Shown here piece by piece: positions 54,399-63,614 of a DNA stretch of 64,000 nucleotides (the stretch's first letter is position 1; each line of letters opens with the position of its first letter). The position numbers and the translations under genes were made by a program. Below the pieces are notes generated by a model. That model worked only from the letters and a program-made list of their open reading frames with translations. It was not told where the DNA came from and did no database searches. Source of the DNA: Spirosoma sp. KUDC1026 (GTDB lineage Bacteria > Bacteroidota > Bacteroidia > Cytophagales > Spirosomataceae); NCBI RefSeq assembly GCF_013375035.1, contig NZ_CP056032.1, forward strand, positions 5,640,001 to 5,704,000, in the 5' to 3' direction.

Positions 54399-55366
54399 TT
54401 CGATTTGTTGCCTGTTTTTCCCTGCTTTTTAGCCTGTGCTGGACGATCCAGGCACAACAGGCCCCTGTTGGCCGTTTTCTGACAGACAGCATTGAAATTG
54501 GGCGGCCTTTCCGGTATTCGCTTACGTATTCCCACCGCCCTACAGTCGATCTGATTTTTCCGGATACGATCAGCCATTTTGCTCCTTACCGCGTTGAGGA
54601 CGTAGCAACATTTACAACCCAAACGACGGGTACCGGCGCGCAGGCTATTAGCCGGGACAGCGCGGTATATACGCTGGTCTCGTTCGAAACGGACTCCATC
54701 CAGTTGCTGCGGGTGCCTATCCGGATCATCTCTGCCAACGATTGTACCGCGCTCTATACAGCTGCAGATACGGTATTTCTCCGCTCTCGGCTTCCGCAGA
54801 CCGATTCAACCGGACTGCATTCATTTACGCTGGCTACTGAAACAACCCTGACGCCCCTGCGGCAGCAGTTCAATTATCCGCTGCTGGTTTCCAGCCTCCT
54901 GGTTATTGGTGTACTAAGTACGTTGCTCTTTATTCTGTTTCGTCAGCCACTTCAGCGGCTCTGGTGGCTCAGCCGACTGGACCGGCATTACCGGCGGTTT
55001 CAGCAGCAGTTTAACCGCCTGAGCCGAAGTATTAATGCCCAGAATGCAGCCGACAACGCCAACCAGGCCGTAATTCTCTGGAAAAGTTACCTGGAAGAAC
55101 TGGATGGGCAATCCTATACGTCGCTTACCACTTCCGAACTGGCGGAGCGTTTCAACGAGGAAAAAGTTACGGCTGCTCTGCGCGATGCCGATCTGATGAT
55201 TTACGGCAACGTTTTTCTCTCCCAGTCGCAGTCGTCCCTGCAGGTACTGAGCGATCTGGCCGAACGCATTTATCAACGCCGTCGGCGCGAAATGCAGTCC
55301 ATTGCGGGTCAGCCAACATCGGCACCCCCTGAAACCAGCGAGGCTTCTTCCGCTCTTACCCCCTGA
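54395..55366 (+). CDS. BatD/BatC-position membrane protein
   Basis: 323 aa. Signal peptide MIRFVACFSLLFSLCWTIQA, an extracytoplasmic beta-rich part (FRYSLTYSHRPTVDLIFPDT), one membrane helix (about 168-190) and a cytoplasmic helical tail of about 120 residues. Position between DUF58 and VWA genes fits the DUF4381/BatD-like slot of the Bat operon, but similarity is weak. Confidence 0.6.
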   Translation: MIRFVACFSLLFSLCWTIQAQQAPVGRFLTDSIEIGRPFRYSLTYSHRPTVDLIFPDTISHFAPYRVEDVATFTTQTTGTGAQAISRDSAVYTLVSFETDSIQLLRVPIRIISANDCTALYTAADTVFLRSRLPQTDSTGLHSFTLATETTLTPLRQQFNYPLLVSSLLVIGVLSTLLFILFRQPLQRLWWLSRLDRHYRRFQQQFNRLSRSINAQNAADNANQAVILWKSYLEELDGQSYTSLTTSELAERFNEEKVTAALRDADLMIYGNVFLSQSQSSLQVLSDLAERIYQRRRREMQSIAGQPTSAPPETSEASSALTP

Positions 55367-55368
55367 TT

Positions 55369-56442
55369 ATGACGCCCTGGTATTCACTTAGCTGGTTTAG
55401 CCCGACGCAATGGCAGCAGTTCCGCTTTGCCTATTCCCTGGCCTTGTACCTGATCCCCGCCGTGCTGCTGCTGTTTGCGCTGCGCTATTACCTCTACCGC
55501 AACGCCCAGCAGCGGCTCAACATGTCTCTGAATCCTGTATTTACGACTCGTTCATCAACCGGCTGGTCATTTTTCGGGCAGTACGTTATGAGCAGTCTTC
55601 GCTTTCTATTGCCAATCAGTATGTTTATCGCTGTCAGCCTGCTGCTTGTGTCGCTGGCCCGGCCACAAATCGTGTGGGAACGGCGCGATGAGCAGGCCGA
55701 AGGAATCGATATTATGCTGGCGATGGACGTATCATCTTCGATGAGTGAAACGGACGTAGCGCCTAACCGGCTCACTGCCGCCCGTGGGGTGGCTCAGCGC
55801 TTTGTGAAAGGTCGTAAGAATGACCGTATTGGCCTGGTTGTATTCGCCGGGGAAGCATTTTCGCTCTGTCCGCTCACCACCGACTACACCCTGGTTCAGC
55901 AGTACCTGACGAACCTCAACGACCAGATGATTCGTACGTCAGGAACGGCCATTGGCGACGCGCTGGCCCGCTGCATCAACCGGATGCGCGACCGTCCCAC
56001 CACCGACAGCACGCATACCGTAGCGGCCGAGTCCGATAATCAGCGTAGCAAGGTGGTTATTTTGCTGAGCGATGGGGATAACACCGCCGGAAACCTCGAT
56101 CCCGTCATGGCTGCCCGGCTGGCCCGCGCCTTCAAAATTCGCCTGTACACAATTGCCGTCGGCCGACCAGAGCGGTCCCGGGACCAAACCGTTTCGGTAG
56201 ACGAAGGGATTCTGAAAACCATCGCCACGATTGGACAGGGCAATTTCTTCCGCGCTACCGACGCAGGGCGGCTTGAAGCGGTTTTTGCTCAGATCAACCA
56301 ACTGGAAAAAGCACCGGTCCGAATACTGGTTCACGAAGACATTCAGGATTTCTACCGGGTTTACCTGTACTGGGGCGTCGTTTTTCTCTTGGTATCACTA
56401 TTCCTGAAAGTGACGATCGTGGGGAATATTCTGGAAGATTAG
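55369..56442 (+). CDS. BatA-like VWA-domain membrane protein
   Basis: 357 aa. Two N-terminal helices, then a VWA domain with the MIDAS DxSxS in [22 protein letters not shown]-terminal helix ([19 protein letters not shown]). The Bat proteins are linked to stress tolerance in Bacteroidota. Here batB-E are absent; rnhB follows 2 bp later. Confidence 0.9.
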   Translation: MTPWYSLSWFSPTQWQQFRFAYSLALYLIPAVLLLFALRYYLYRNAQQRLNMSLNPVFTTRSSTGWSFFGQYVMSSLRFLLPISMFIAVSLLLVSLARPQIVWERRDEQAEGIDIMLAMDVSSSMSETDVAPNRLTAARGVAQRFVKGRKNDRIGLVVFAGEAFSLCPLTTDYTLVQQYLTNLNDQMIRTSGTAIGDALARCINRMRDRPTTDSTHTVAAESDNQRSKVVILLSDGDNTAGNLDPVMAARLARAFKIRLYTIAVGRPERSRDQTVSVDEGILKTIATIGQGNFFRATDAGRLEAVFAQINQLEKAPVRILVHEDIQDFYRVYLYWGVVFLLVSLFLKVTIVGNILED

Positions 56443-56444
56443 TT

Positions 56445-57020
56445 ATGCTACAATCGTTTTATAGTACCGACGTAATTGAGGCTGGCCTGGACGAAGTGGG
56501 CCGGGGATGCCTGGCTGGTCCTGTCGTGGCCGCTGCCGTTATTCTGCCTTCCGACTACACCCACCCCCTATTGAACGACTCTAAACAGCTTTCCCGGCTT
56601 CAGCGCGAAACAATACGGCTGGATATTGAACGCGATGCGCTGGCCTGGGCCGTTGCCGAAGTATCGCATGAGGTTATCGACCAGATTAATATTCTGAAAG
56701 CAAGTTTCCTGGCTATGCACCGCGCTATCGACGCGCTGATAATACGTCCGGAACACCTGCTGATTGACGGAAATCGGTTCACGCCCTATCCCATGATCCC
56801 GCACACCTGCGTTGTTAAGGGCGACACCAAGTTTCTGTCGATTGCGGCCGCGTCGATTCTCGCGAAAACGTACCGCGATGATCTGATGGAACGCTTAAGT
56901 CTCGATTTTCCAGCGTATGGCTGGGCGAAGAATGTAGGTTACCCGACGCCACTGCACCGGGCTGCCATTCGGGAGTTTGGTCCAACCAAGCATCACCGCA
57001 TGAGCTTCCGGCTTATCTGA
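56445..57020 (+). CDS. rnhB: Ribonuclease HII
   Basis: 191 aa. [20 protein letters not shown] carries the first active-site Asp-Glu. The other acids are in HLLIDGNRF and the ILAKTYRD segment. It removes ribonucleotides from DNA. The stop is 1 bp from the convergent fatty-acid gene. Confidence 0.97.
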   Translation: MLQSFYSTDVIEAGLDEVGRGCLAGPVVAAAVILPSDYTHPLLNDSKQLSRLQRETIRLDIERDALAWAVAEVSHEVIDQINILKASFLAMHRAIDALIIRPEHLLIDGNRFTPYPMIPHTCVVKGDTKFLSIAAASILAKTYRDDLMERLSLDFPAYGWAKNVGYPTPLHRAAIREFGPTKHHRMSFRLI

Positions 57021-57021
57021 G

Positions 57022-58815
57022 TTAAGCTGGTTGACTCGCCTGCGCTCGTAGTTGTCCTGTTGGCAGGAATCGATCGCCAAAGGAAGCTGCCAGTTGATCG
57101 CAGGTATCAACGAATAGCGTAGTCCCCACGAAATCAACGAATGATGCGGCTCCTCCGGTGTAGGTCGGGAAACCCCAACCCAGAATAGACCCCAGATCGG
57201 CTTCCAACTTAGTGCAGATTACGCCTTCTTCCAGACAGCGGACAGCCTCCAGCGACTGCCGATATAATAGCCGTTTTTTGATTACATCAAGCGATGGCTG
57301 CTCCCCAGCCGCCGATTTGCTGGCTTCGGTGCCAGGTACCGGACTGATTGCCATACCCGCCTGCATGCTGGCTTTGTGAATCAGTGTTTCAGAAACACCT
57401 TCGGCCAGTAACCGTTGTCCTTCATCGATAAACACGGCCGAACAGCGAGCTACGTAGTAACCTGGTGAATCACGAACGACGATGGGCATTTTCCTGATTT
57501 TTCGCGCCAAGTCAATCGCCATAGCCAGCGCCTGATCCGACGTTTGTGGCCCTTTGATCAGCTCAACAAGTACTGCTTTTTCTGCCGACGGAATCCAGTT
57601 CATTCCTAATATGCGCTCGGGATTTTCGAACCCAGCCGTCAGGTCAGCCAGAGGTTGCTCGGGCGACGCAACGATCAAGACGGCTTGGGATAATTGCCCT
57701 GCTGGTAGTTGGCTCAAAAATCTGTCGGACACGAGCGCCAGTTCACAGTTGTTAAAATCCGGGGCGCTCGTCGTATCCAGATGGATGACCTCGGTACCGG
57801 CTTTCGCTGCGATACTGGTGATTCCTGCATTTCTCCCCTGAACGGCGATCGACGTAACATCTGTCCGAGGTTGATTTTTGGGCCGGCTTATTCCTTTGCT
57901 GGCCTCATTCATGCCCAGGAACATCGTCTGAATCAGATTCCGGGCGACTTTAGACGTTGCTACGTTCACAAAATGCTGTGCTTCGATCGCTACACCTTGC
58001 TCGATGGACACTCGCAGCCCTTCACTGACACAGGCTACTATTTCGAGCGGAGCGGGGTAATTACCATGTGTCTGCTCCTGCACGGATGCAGTCGCCATCT
58101 CAACTACCATGTCCAATGTTTGTCCGCTGGCTCCTGGCGACTGAAAGTCATCTTTCCCAACAATCCGTCCCGAGTGGTAATCTATTTTATCCCAGGGCTT
58201 CAATGGCGTCGGGTTCGCCAGAATCCAGGCACGGGCTTTTGTCATTAGTTCTTCTGGACTGTTGGCTACGTCATCGATCAGGCCCAGTTGCAAAGCCTCC
58301 GGTACATTAACTCTTCGACCTTCCAGCATGAGCGGCAGGGCCGTTTCAACGCCAACCAAACGAGGGAGCCGCTGGGTCCCGCCCGCACCCGGCAACAGGC
58401 CAATCGTTACCTCGACCAGACCAATAAGCGTTTTCGGATTGTTGAGCGCAATTCGCTGGTGACAGGCCAGACAGATCTCATAGCCACCCCCCAGCGCTGT
58501 TCCGTTGATAGCCGCGACGACGGGCTTGCCGGACGTTTCCATACTGCGGAATATTCGGTTCAACTCACTAGAAATCTTCCGTATCTCTGCCGGGTTTTTC
58601 TCACTGTTTCGCAGAATCATCTTCAGGTCAGCCCCCGCAACAAACTCCGGCTTTGCCGACGTAATGATTAAGCCACTGACGGTATCGTCGTCATACGCTC
58701 GCTGTAAAGCGGCTTCAAACTGGGGGATCGATTCGTCGTTTAATACGTTCATGGGTGCCGAGGTCATAGCCCAGCTAATAATGGCAATGTTCTGGTCAAC
58801 CGTGTAGTGTATCAT
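57022..58815 (-). CDS. Enoyl-CoA hydratase/3-hydroxyacyl-CoA dehydrogenase-like fusion with degenerate dehydrogenase half
   Basis: 597 aa from ATG 58815 (MIHYTVDQNIAIISW); the open frame to 58953 is rejected because it runs through a region resembling a leader. The N-terminal crotonase domain is intact: catalytic Glu113 in GGGYEICLA and Glu135 in GLVEVTIG, oxyanion region SAKPEFVAGADLK. The dehydrogenase half is shortened: the GxGxMG motif is replaced by VQGRNAG, the helix arm after it is missing, and the catalytic His expected in GMHFFNP is Asn406 in GMNWIPS. FadB/FadJ proteins have about 710-730 aa. The hydratase may work alone. Confidence 0.88.
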   Translation of the reverse strand: MIHYTVDQNIAIISWAMTSAPMNVLNDESIPQFEAALQRAYDDDTVSGLIITSAKPEFVAGADLKMILRNSEKNPAEIRKISSELNRIFRSMETSGKPVVAAINGTALGGGYEICLACHQRIALNNPKTLIGLVEVTIGLLPGAGGTQRLPRLVGVETALPLMLEGRRVNVPEALQLGLIDDVANSPEELMTKARAWILANPTPLKPWDKIDYHSGRIVGKDDFQSPGASGQTLDMVVEMATASVQEQTHGNYPAPLEIVACVSEGLRVSIEQGVAIEAQHFVNVATSKVARNLIQTMFLGMNEASKGISRPKNQPRTDVTSIAVQGRNAGITSIAAKAGTEVIHLDTTSAPDFNNCELALVSDRFLSQLPAGQLSQAVLIVASPEQPLADLTAGFENPERILGMNWIPSAEKAVLVELIKGPQTSDQALAMAIDLARKIRKMPIVVRDSPGYYVARCSAVFIDEGQRLLAEGVSETLIHKASMQAGMAISPVPGTEASKSAAGEQPSLDVIKKRLLYRQSLEAVRCLEEGVICTKLEADLGSILGWGFPTYTGGAASFVDFVGTTLFVDTCDQLAASFGDRFLPTGQLRAQASQPA

Positions 58816-58854
58816 GCTGAACGCTTTTGTACATTTACGTAAACAAAGACTGCT

Positions 58855-59070
58855 ATGGGAGCGATCCGACTCATTCAGAAACCTCAAAACGGCCAGATTA
58901 CGTTTACTGTCCCGGACGACATGCGCGACGAGACAATTGTCATCGAATTTCATCCAGTGCGGGAAGATACATCGATGTCCTTGGCAGACTTAACAAATGA
59001 GTTCTTCAGTAAGCTTGAACGCAAAAAAATAGATTTCGACGAGTCTGATTTTAATGTCTATGAGCAGTAA
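58855..59070 (+). CDS. Putative antitoxin of the PIN-toxin pair
   Basis: 71 aa. The first half (IRLIQKPQNGQITFTVPDDM) suggests a small beta-rich DNA-binding fold; the C-terminal half is acidic/helical (NEFFSKLERKKIDFDESDF), as expected for a toxin-binding tail. The gene overlaps the downstream PIN gene by 17 bp. No defined family was recognised. Confidence 0.6.
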   Translation: MGAIRLIQKPQNGQITFTVPDDMRDETIVIEFHPVREDTSMSLADLTNEFFSKLERKKIDFDESDFNVYEQ

Positions 59071-59512
59071 AATCTTTCTCGATAGTTCAATCCTAGTGGA
59101 GAAAACCAAGGGCACTAAACCAGACCTGTTTGATTTTCTCTTTGCTTATCGTAGCCAGGATTTGTGCATCAATCAGACTGTTTTAAGCGAATACACTTTT
59201 TATCTACTCATTATTGAAGGAGGAAAAGCCCCCGTTACCCTGAAAAGAGACGCGGCTATTTCCTCAATCATTCGCGATCATAATCCTGTCAACTGGCTGA
59301 AAAGCATCACTTATCTGGAGCTGGACAATAGCATCATCACCGAATATCTTCGCCTGATGCAGCGGTACAACTTGTTGCCTAATGACGCGCTGATCCTGGC
59401 AACCTGTAAACTTCACGGTGTTACGTACCTGGCCAGTTACGATAATGATTTCGGTCCCGCCTGTGCAGGAGAAGAAATCAAACTCATTCAACAAATTGAC
59501 GACCTTGACTGA
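59054..59512 (+). CDS. PIN-domain ribonuclease toxin (VapC-like)
   Basis: 152 aa. The PIN acids are in the right places: Asp in IFLDSSILVEK, Glu in VLSEYTFY, Asp in LPNDALILATC and Asp in YDNDFGPA. Such enzymes cleave RNA, often tRNA, and are neutralised by the antitoxin encoded just upstream. The pair is compact and ends at a strong terminator, the usual toxin-antitoxin pattern. Confidence 0.82.
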   Translation: MSMSSKIFLDSSILVEKTKGTKPDLFDFLFAYRSQDLCINQTVLSEYTFYLLIIEGGKAPVTLKRDAAISSIIRDHNPVNWLKSITYLELDNSIITEYLRLMQRYNLLPNDALILATCKLHGVTYLASYDNDFGPACAGEEIKLIQQIDDLD

Positions 59513-59530
59513 CTCCTGTTTTTTAAACGC

Positions 59531-59566
59531 AAAACGGCGGCAAAGAGCTTTCTCTGCCGCCGTTTT
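59531..59566. terminator. Bidirectional terminator after the PIN gene
   Basis: AAAACGGCGGCA and its exact complement (12 bp), with further AGAG/CTCT pairing inside the loop, between convergent genes. Confidence 0.85.
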
Positions 59567-59583
59567 GTATTATGGATTAGGCC

Positions 59584-60582
59584 CTATTTATCAAGCACGA
59601 CGGTTTCGCCGATCAGATAGGCGCCTGATTCGGTAACCAAGTTATAGACCTGCTTCGTTGACCGGACTGCTGCTTCGGTACGAACAACGTTGTAGGCGAC
59701 TACGCCCTTAGCCGTTGCGTCATAACGATACAGCACATCACCCGCTTTAACGTCACCCAGTGCTTTGCGTCCAGCCGCCGTCAGAACGGGGTGATTCGCC
59801 GTTGCTTCCAGCAGGACAGGCGCTACTAATGCACTGCTCGTACCAGCCGTCAGTTCATTCATCGACGCTAGCCACACACCGGCCAGTTTGAACTCACCGG
59901 TATGAATTTCTACTTTCGTAACACGGGTTGGCGCCAGCGACTTCGTTTGGGCGTTGTAGCCTACTACTACATCACCAGCTTTTATGTCGCGGATTGCCTT
60001 CTCCGTGCCGTTGGGCATGGTAACGGGGGCATCAGCCGCGAAGCAGAAGTTATATTCCTCTTTTTTCTTGTCGCCATCTTCCGATTTGCCACCGCCACCG
60101 GCCATCAGGTTTGCCATTTCACGCGAGAGCACAAAACCCAGCGTCGACATCAGGCCGGGTTCTTTTTCACCCACGTATTTCAGATCGTCAATGTAGGCGT
60201 CCCATGCCTTTCGGTCGCCGTTCGCACCGGGAATAACAAACGGCTTTACCTCGTTAGTTTTGCCGTTCTGATAGATTGCCAGCAGGCCCAGATCTTTAGT
60301 GTCGGCTGCCGAAAAGATTTTGTAGAGATAAATTTTCCGGGTGATGCCATCGCTGTATGTGAAGACGTAAGCAGGACGTTCTTCGTAACGATCCAAAATA
60401 AAGCCGCCCGATTTGAAGTACGTATCTTTATCCAGGTTAGCAATCTTGATGGATTTAACCGCGTTTGCCTGCTCAAGCGTCATACCCGCCGACGCGGTTT
60501 GCGCCCATACCCGCTGGGTGCATAGCTGCGTAACGATCGCGCAGCAAACAAAACAGAAAATAGCAAGGAGGTTATTTTTCAT
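59584..60582 (-). CDS. Secreted protein with C-terminal Hint (hedgehog/intein) domain
   Basis: 332 aa. Signal peptide (MKNNLLAIFCFVCCAIVTQL). An N-terminal domain of unknown function (about 30-165) is followed by a Gly/Lys-rich linker. The Hint domain starts at Cys180 (FCFAADAPVTMPNG), with the block-B TANHPVLT at 261-268 and the C-terminal block VYNLVTESGAYLIGETVVLD. The chain ends in VLDK without the His-Asn of full inteins, so splicing is unlikely; thioester formation at Cys180 and cleavage or transfer, as in hedgehog proteins, is possible. Its gene is 38 bp downstream of the amine oxidase gene. Confidence 0.8.
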   Translation of the reverse strand: MKNNLLAIFCFVCCAIVTQLCTQRVWAQTASAGMTLEQANAVKSIKIANLDKDTYFKSGGFILDRYEERPAYVFTYSDGITRKIYLYKIFSAADTKDLGLLAIYQNGKTNEVKPFVIPGANGDRKAWDAYIDDLKYVGEKEPGLMSTLGFVLSREMANLMAGGGGKSEDGDKKKEEYNFCFAADAPVTMPNGTEKAIRDIKAGDVVVGYNAQTKSLAPTRVTKVEIHTGEFKLAGVWLASMNELTAGTSSALVAPVLLEATANHPVLTAAGRKALGDVKAGDVLYRYDATAKGVVAYNVVRTEAAVRSTKQVYNLVTESGAYLIGETVVLDK

Positions 60583-60620
60583 GGAGTCTTAGTTATCTTA
60601 ATCTAAAATCGTCAGGCTGG

Positions 60621-62192
60621 TTATTTCTTTGTGTACTCACCCACGCGCGCGTGAATTGATTCAACCGCCCGACGCGCCGAGGTCAGAGCCCCCGCCATCC
60701 AGGCCGTCAGGTACGTAGTGTGCTCTCCGGCGAAATATACGTTTCCGTCAGGTTCGAGCAGGGCTGGATAGTATTTTTTCCGGGTTGAATCATCGTAGGT
60801 AGCCCAGCCCCCTTCGTTGTGCGGAATCCGGTGCCAGGCCAGCGAGAATGAGTTCTCAAACTCAGCCGGATATTGCGGGTGAATTTTGGCACCTTGTGTC
60901 AGTGCCATCTTTTCCCGTTCGGCAATTGGTAACGCGCCCACGGCTTCACCGCGACTATAAAAATTGTAATAGCCAATCAGGACGCCCTTTTTACCCTGAA
61001 ACCCGAACGATGGATACCAGATCTGATTGATGTCCATGTTGGTACGGGAGATGCCACCGTAAATCCAGTCGTCTTCCTCCCAGAAGCGTCGTTTGAATTG
61101 CAGACCGATTTTACCGGTTTTGATGTACGGCACAAAATCAGCCGCCCGTTTGATCGTGCCCGACAGATCCGAGTCCAGATTTTTCAGCATCGGTAGCGGT
61201 AAGGTGCACACGCAGAATTCTGCGGCTACTTCTACAGGTTTTCCATCTTTCTGGTACGTTACGTTTACGCCGTTTTCCGTTTTGCGGAGCTGCGTAACGG
61301 GCGCGTTGAACAGAATCTTACCCGTCAATTTTTTCTCCAGTGCCCGAGGGATCGCGTCCATCCCGCCAACCGGCTGCATCAGGGTAGTCTGCTGTTCGTA
61401 GATGTAATCGCCCACGTTGTAGAAGACAGGTTGCATGAAGCCGGAACGTAACAGATCAGTCAGGCCGTAAGGATCGGTCATTTCGCCGGGCAGTGTGCCG
61501 GCACCAGGCTCCATCTTACTTTTATAACCGCGCCGATTCGTGCCTTTGTAGAGGTGAGTTGTATTCAGATCGCCTTCGTTTTTCAGAAAGTCGACCAGTT
61601 TTTCAACATCTTCTTTAGTCAGTTGCTGATCCAGCGCCGACTGATCGAGGGCTTTGGCCAGTAGCTCGGACGTATAGCCGCGCATATCATTATGATACTC
61701 TTTGATACGCAGTCGGCGGTTGGCCAGATCACCCGTACCGCCATCGTTGTAGAGATATGCGGCTTCGTTGTTGCCGTTAAAGATTTCGAGCGGTACCCCC
61801 AGTTCGCGGCAATATTGCAGCGTCAGTTGGTGGTGATGGGGAATCCGGGCGGCCCCTCCGTTGAAGTAAAGGCCATTCTCGAACGAGCAGGTTTGGGGCG
61901 TTCCGCCGACTTCAGTTTCTTTTGTGCCGCCCCGGATGGTCCAGACACGGCCGCCCGAGCGGGAGCGGGCTTCTAGTACGGTGCAGTCGTAGCCTAGTTT
62001 ACCCAGTTCGTAAGCCGTGGCCATACCGGCCAGTCCTGCGCCCAGAATAATCACTTTGCGGGCTTTTCCGTCGGCACTCCGACCATTGGCCGGTAAATCC
62101 AGCGCCGACGCCGGGGCCGGTTGTAACATCCCCCATGCCAGCAGGCTGGCATAGCTGGCACTCGTTGAATTGATAAAATCGCGTCTTGTCAT
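60621..62192 (-). CDS. FAD-dependent amine oxidase with Tat-type leader
   Basis: 523 aa. The N-terminus MTRRDFINSTSASYASLLAW is a twin-arginine-type leader. The FAD fold shows GAGLAGMATAYELGKLG and ARSRSGGRVWTIRGG, and the C-terminal FAD contact is in YFAGEHTTYLTAWMAGAL. These are flavin monoamine/L-amino-acid oxidase features. Substrate unknown. It sits between the aminotransferase-like gene (80 bp upstream) and the Hint gene. Confidence 0.9.
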   Translation of the reverse strand: MTRRDFINSTSASYASLLAWGMLQPAPASALDLPANGRSADGKARKVIILGAGLAGMATAYELGKLGYDCTVLEARSRSGGRVWTIRGGTKETEVGGTPQTCSFENGLYFNGGAARIPHHHQLTLQYCRELGVPLEIFNGNNEAAYLYNDGGTGDLANRRLRIKEYHNDMRGYTSELLAKALDQSALDQQLTKEDVEKLVDFLKNEGDLNTTHLYKGTNRRGYKSKMEPGAGTLPGEMTDPYGLTDLLRSGFMQPVFYNVGDYIYEQQTTLMQPVGGMDAIPRALEKKLTGKILFNAPVTQLRKTENGVNVTYQKDGKPVEVAAEFCVCTLPLPMLKNLDSDLSGTIKRAADFVPYIKTGKIGLQFKRRFWEEDDWIYGGISRTNMDINQIWYPSFGFQGKKGVLIGYYNFYSRGEAVGALPIAEREKMALTQGAKIHPQYPAEFENSFSLAWHRIPHNEGGWATYDDSTRKKYYPALLEPDGNVYFAGEHTTYLTAWMAGALTSARRAVESIHARVGEYTKK

Positions 62193-62272
62193 AAAAAGAG
62201 GAAGGAGAAAAACGCGGGAAAGCAGCGGCCCGGTACAGCCTGCCAGGAATGTACCGGGCCGATCTTGTTTAC

Positions 62273-63439
62273 TTACCCAACTACTTTCTTAAAGCTGTCG
62301 ATAAACATGGCCATTTCGTCCATGGTACCAACGCTGACCCGGCAGAAGGGTTGCCCGTCGAATTCGCGGCCCTGAATACCAATTCCGTTCGCAAACATCT
62401 GGTTTGAGAAGGTCTTGGACTTCATCCGGATTGGAAAGAGAATAAAGTTGGCCGACGAGGGAATTACGTCGTAGCCCATATCGGTCAGGGCTTTCGTTGT
62501 GTAGGCACGTGCCTTGGCGTTTTCGGCCCGGCAGTGATTCTGCCACTCTTTGTCTTTGTAGCTGGCAATACCCGCCATCAGGGTTGTAATGCTTACCGCA
62601 AACTCACCATTGGTATAAGGCTTCAGGGCTTTCAGCACGTCAGGTGGAGCAATGGCATATCCCAGACGAAGACCAGCAAACCCGTGAATTTTAGAGAATG
62701 TACGCGCCAGAATCACGTTCTTCCCTTCAGCCACCAGCTTCCCCAGCTTAGGCCGTTCAGCAGGTTCGTAGAAATCAATATAAGCTTCGTCGATGAACAC
62801 CGGCACTTTGGGCGATACCTCGCGGCAGAAGGCTTCCAGCTCGGCGGTCGGCAGGATCGTTCCCGTTGGGTTGTTCGGGTTAACGATGTATACCAGCTTT
62901 ACATCGGGCGTTAACTTGGCCTTGATCGCTTCCAGATCGAAGGTATAATCTTTCTTCATAGGCAGGGCCACGATCTTGGCGCCAAACTTCTCGGCCCGGC
63001 TCAGCAGGTCGTCGTACGTCATGGCGCTTGTCAGAATTGTTCCGCCCCCTTTGGCATAGTAATCCGCTGCGGCCATCAGGATATCCGACGAGCCCGGCGA
63101 CATCATGATCGTTTCGGGGCCTACCCCTTCGTCCGTAGCGATCAATTGCTTCAGTTGGCCAAATTCAGAAAAGGCGTAGCGGTTTCCGCTATCAGCTGCC
63201 TTAATGATGGCCTCTTTGGCACTGGGGGCAATACCGAGCGGATTTTCGTTAGCCAGCAACCGCGCCCGCAGTTTGGGCATTTCGGGGGGACTGACAAACT
63301 CAAATTCGTCCACAAAACTTGCTTGTGTCAACTCGTCCGGCGTAGCCGCCGACGAAGGTTCAAGTTGGCCTACTGTTAGACCGGCTGTTAACAGACCACT
63401 GGCCCGAAGCCATTCCCGGCGCGAAAGAGAGAAAGACAT
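62273..63439 (-). CDS. Histidinol-phosphate-aminotransferase-like PLP enzyme with Tat-type leader
   Basis: 388 aa. The leader (MSFSLSRREWLRASGLLTAG) is twin-arginine-like, so export is likely. The fold-type I core has NPNNPTGTILPT, FIDEAYIDF and the PLP-Lys in LARTFSKIHGFAGLR. Cytosolic HisC is about 350 aa without such a leader, and no his genes are near. It probably acts outside the cytoplasm on an amino acid or amine. Confidence 0.87.
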   Translation of the reverse strand: MSFSLSRREWLRASGLLTAGLTVGQLEPSSAATPDELTQASFVDEFEFVSPPEMPKLRARLLANENPLGIAPSAKEAIIKAADSGNRYAFSEFGQLKQLIATDEGVGPETIMMSPGSSDILMAAADYYAKGGGTILTSAMTYDDLLSRAEKFGAKIVALPMKKDYTFDLEAIKAKLTPDVKLVYIVNPNNPTGTILPTAELEAFCREVSPKVPVFIDEAYIDFYEPAERPKLGKLVAEGKNVILARTFSKIHGFAGLRLGYAIAPPDVLKALKPYTNGEFAVSITTLMAGIASYKDKEWQNHCRAENAKARAYTTKALTDMGYDVIPSSANFILFPIRMKSKTFSNQMFANGIGIQGREFDGQPFCRVSVGTMDEMAMFIDSFKKVVG

Positions 63440-63537
63440 TTTAGTAGTTTTTGAACTTTATCGAGAGAAATTTCAACTTTTCGGCAAAGCAATAGTCTAT
63501 CGACTACTACGTGGTGAAACTACGCTAAAATATCAAT

Positions 63538-63570
63538 AAAACGGCAATTCATTTTGTGAATTGCCGTTTT
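63538..63570 (-). terminator. Terminator of the GH43 gene
   Basis: AAAACGGCAATTCA and its exact complement (14 bp) with a 5-nt loop, followed on the minus strand by a T-rich stretch. Confidence 0.8.
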
Positions 63571-63614
63571 ATATTCCGCAAAAATAACGTATCACCAAAT
63601 AATGAGTAGTCAGA

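Noticed and set aside
58816-58953. Longer N-terminus of the hydratase/dehydrogenase fusion
   Set aside because: The extra residues are not crotonase-like, and the ATG at 58815 begins exactly at the conserved start of the domain.
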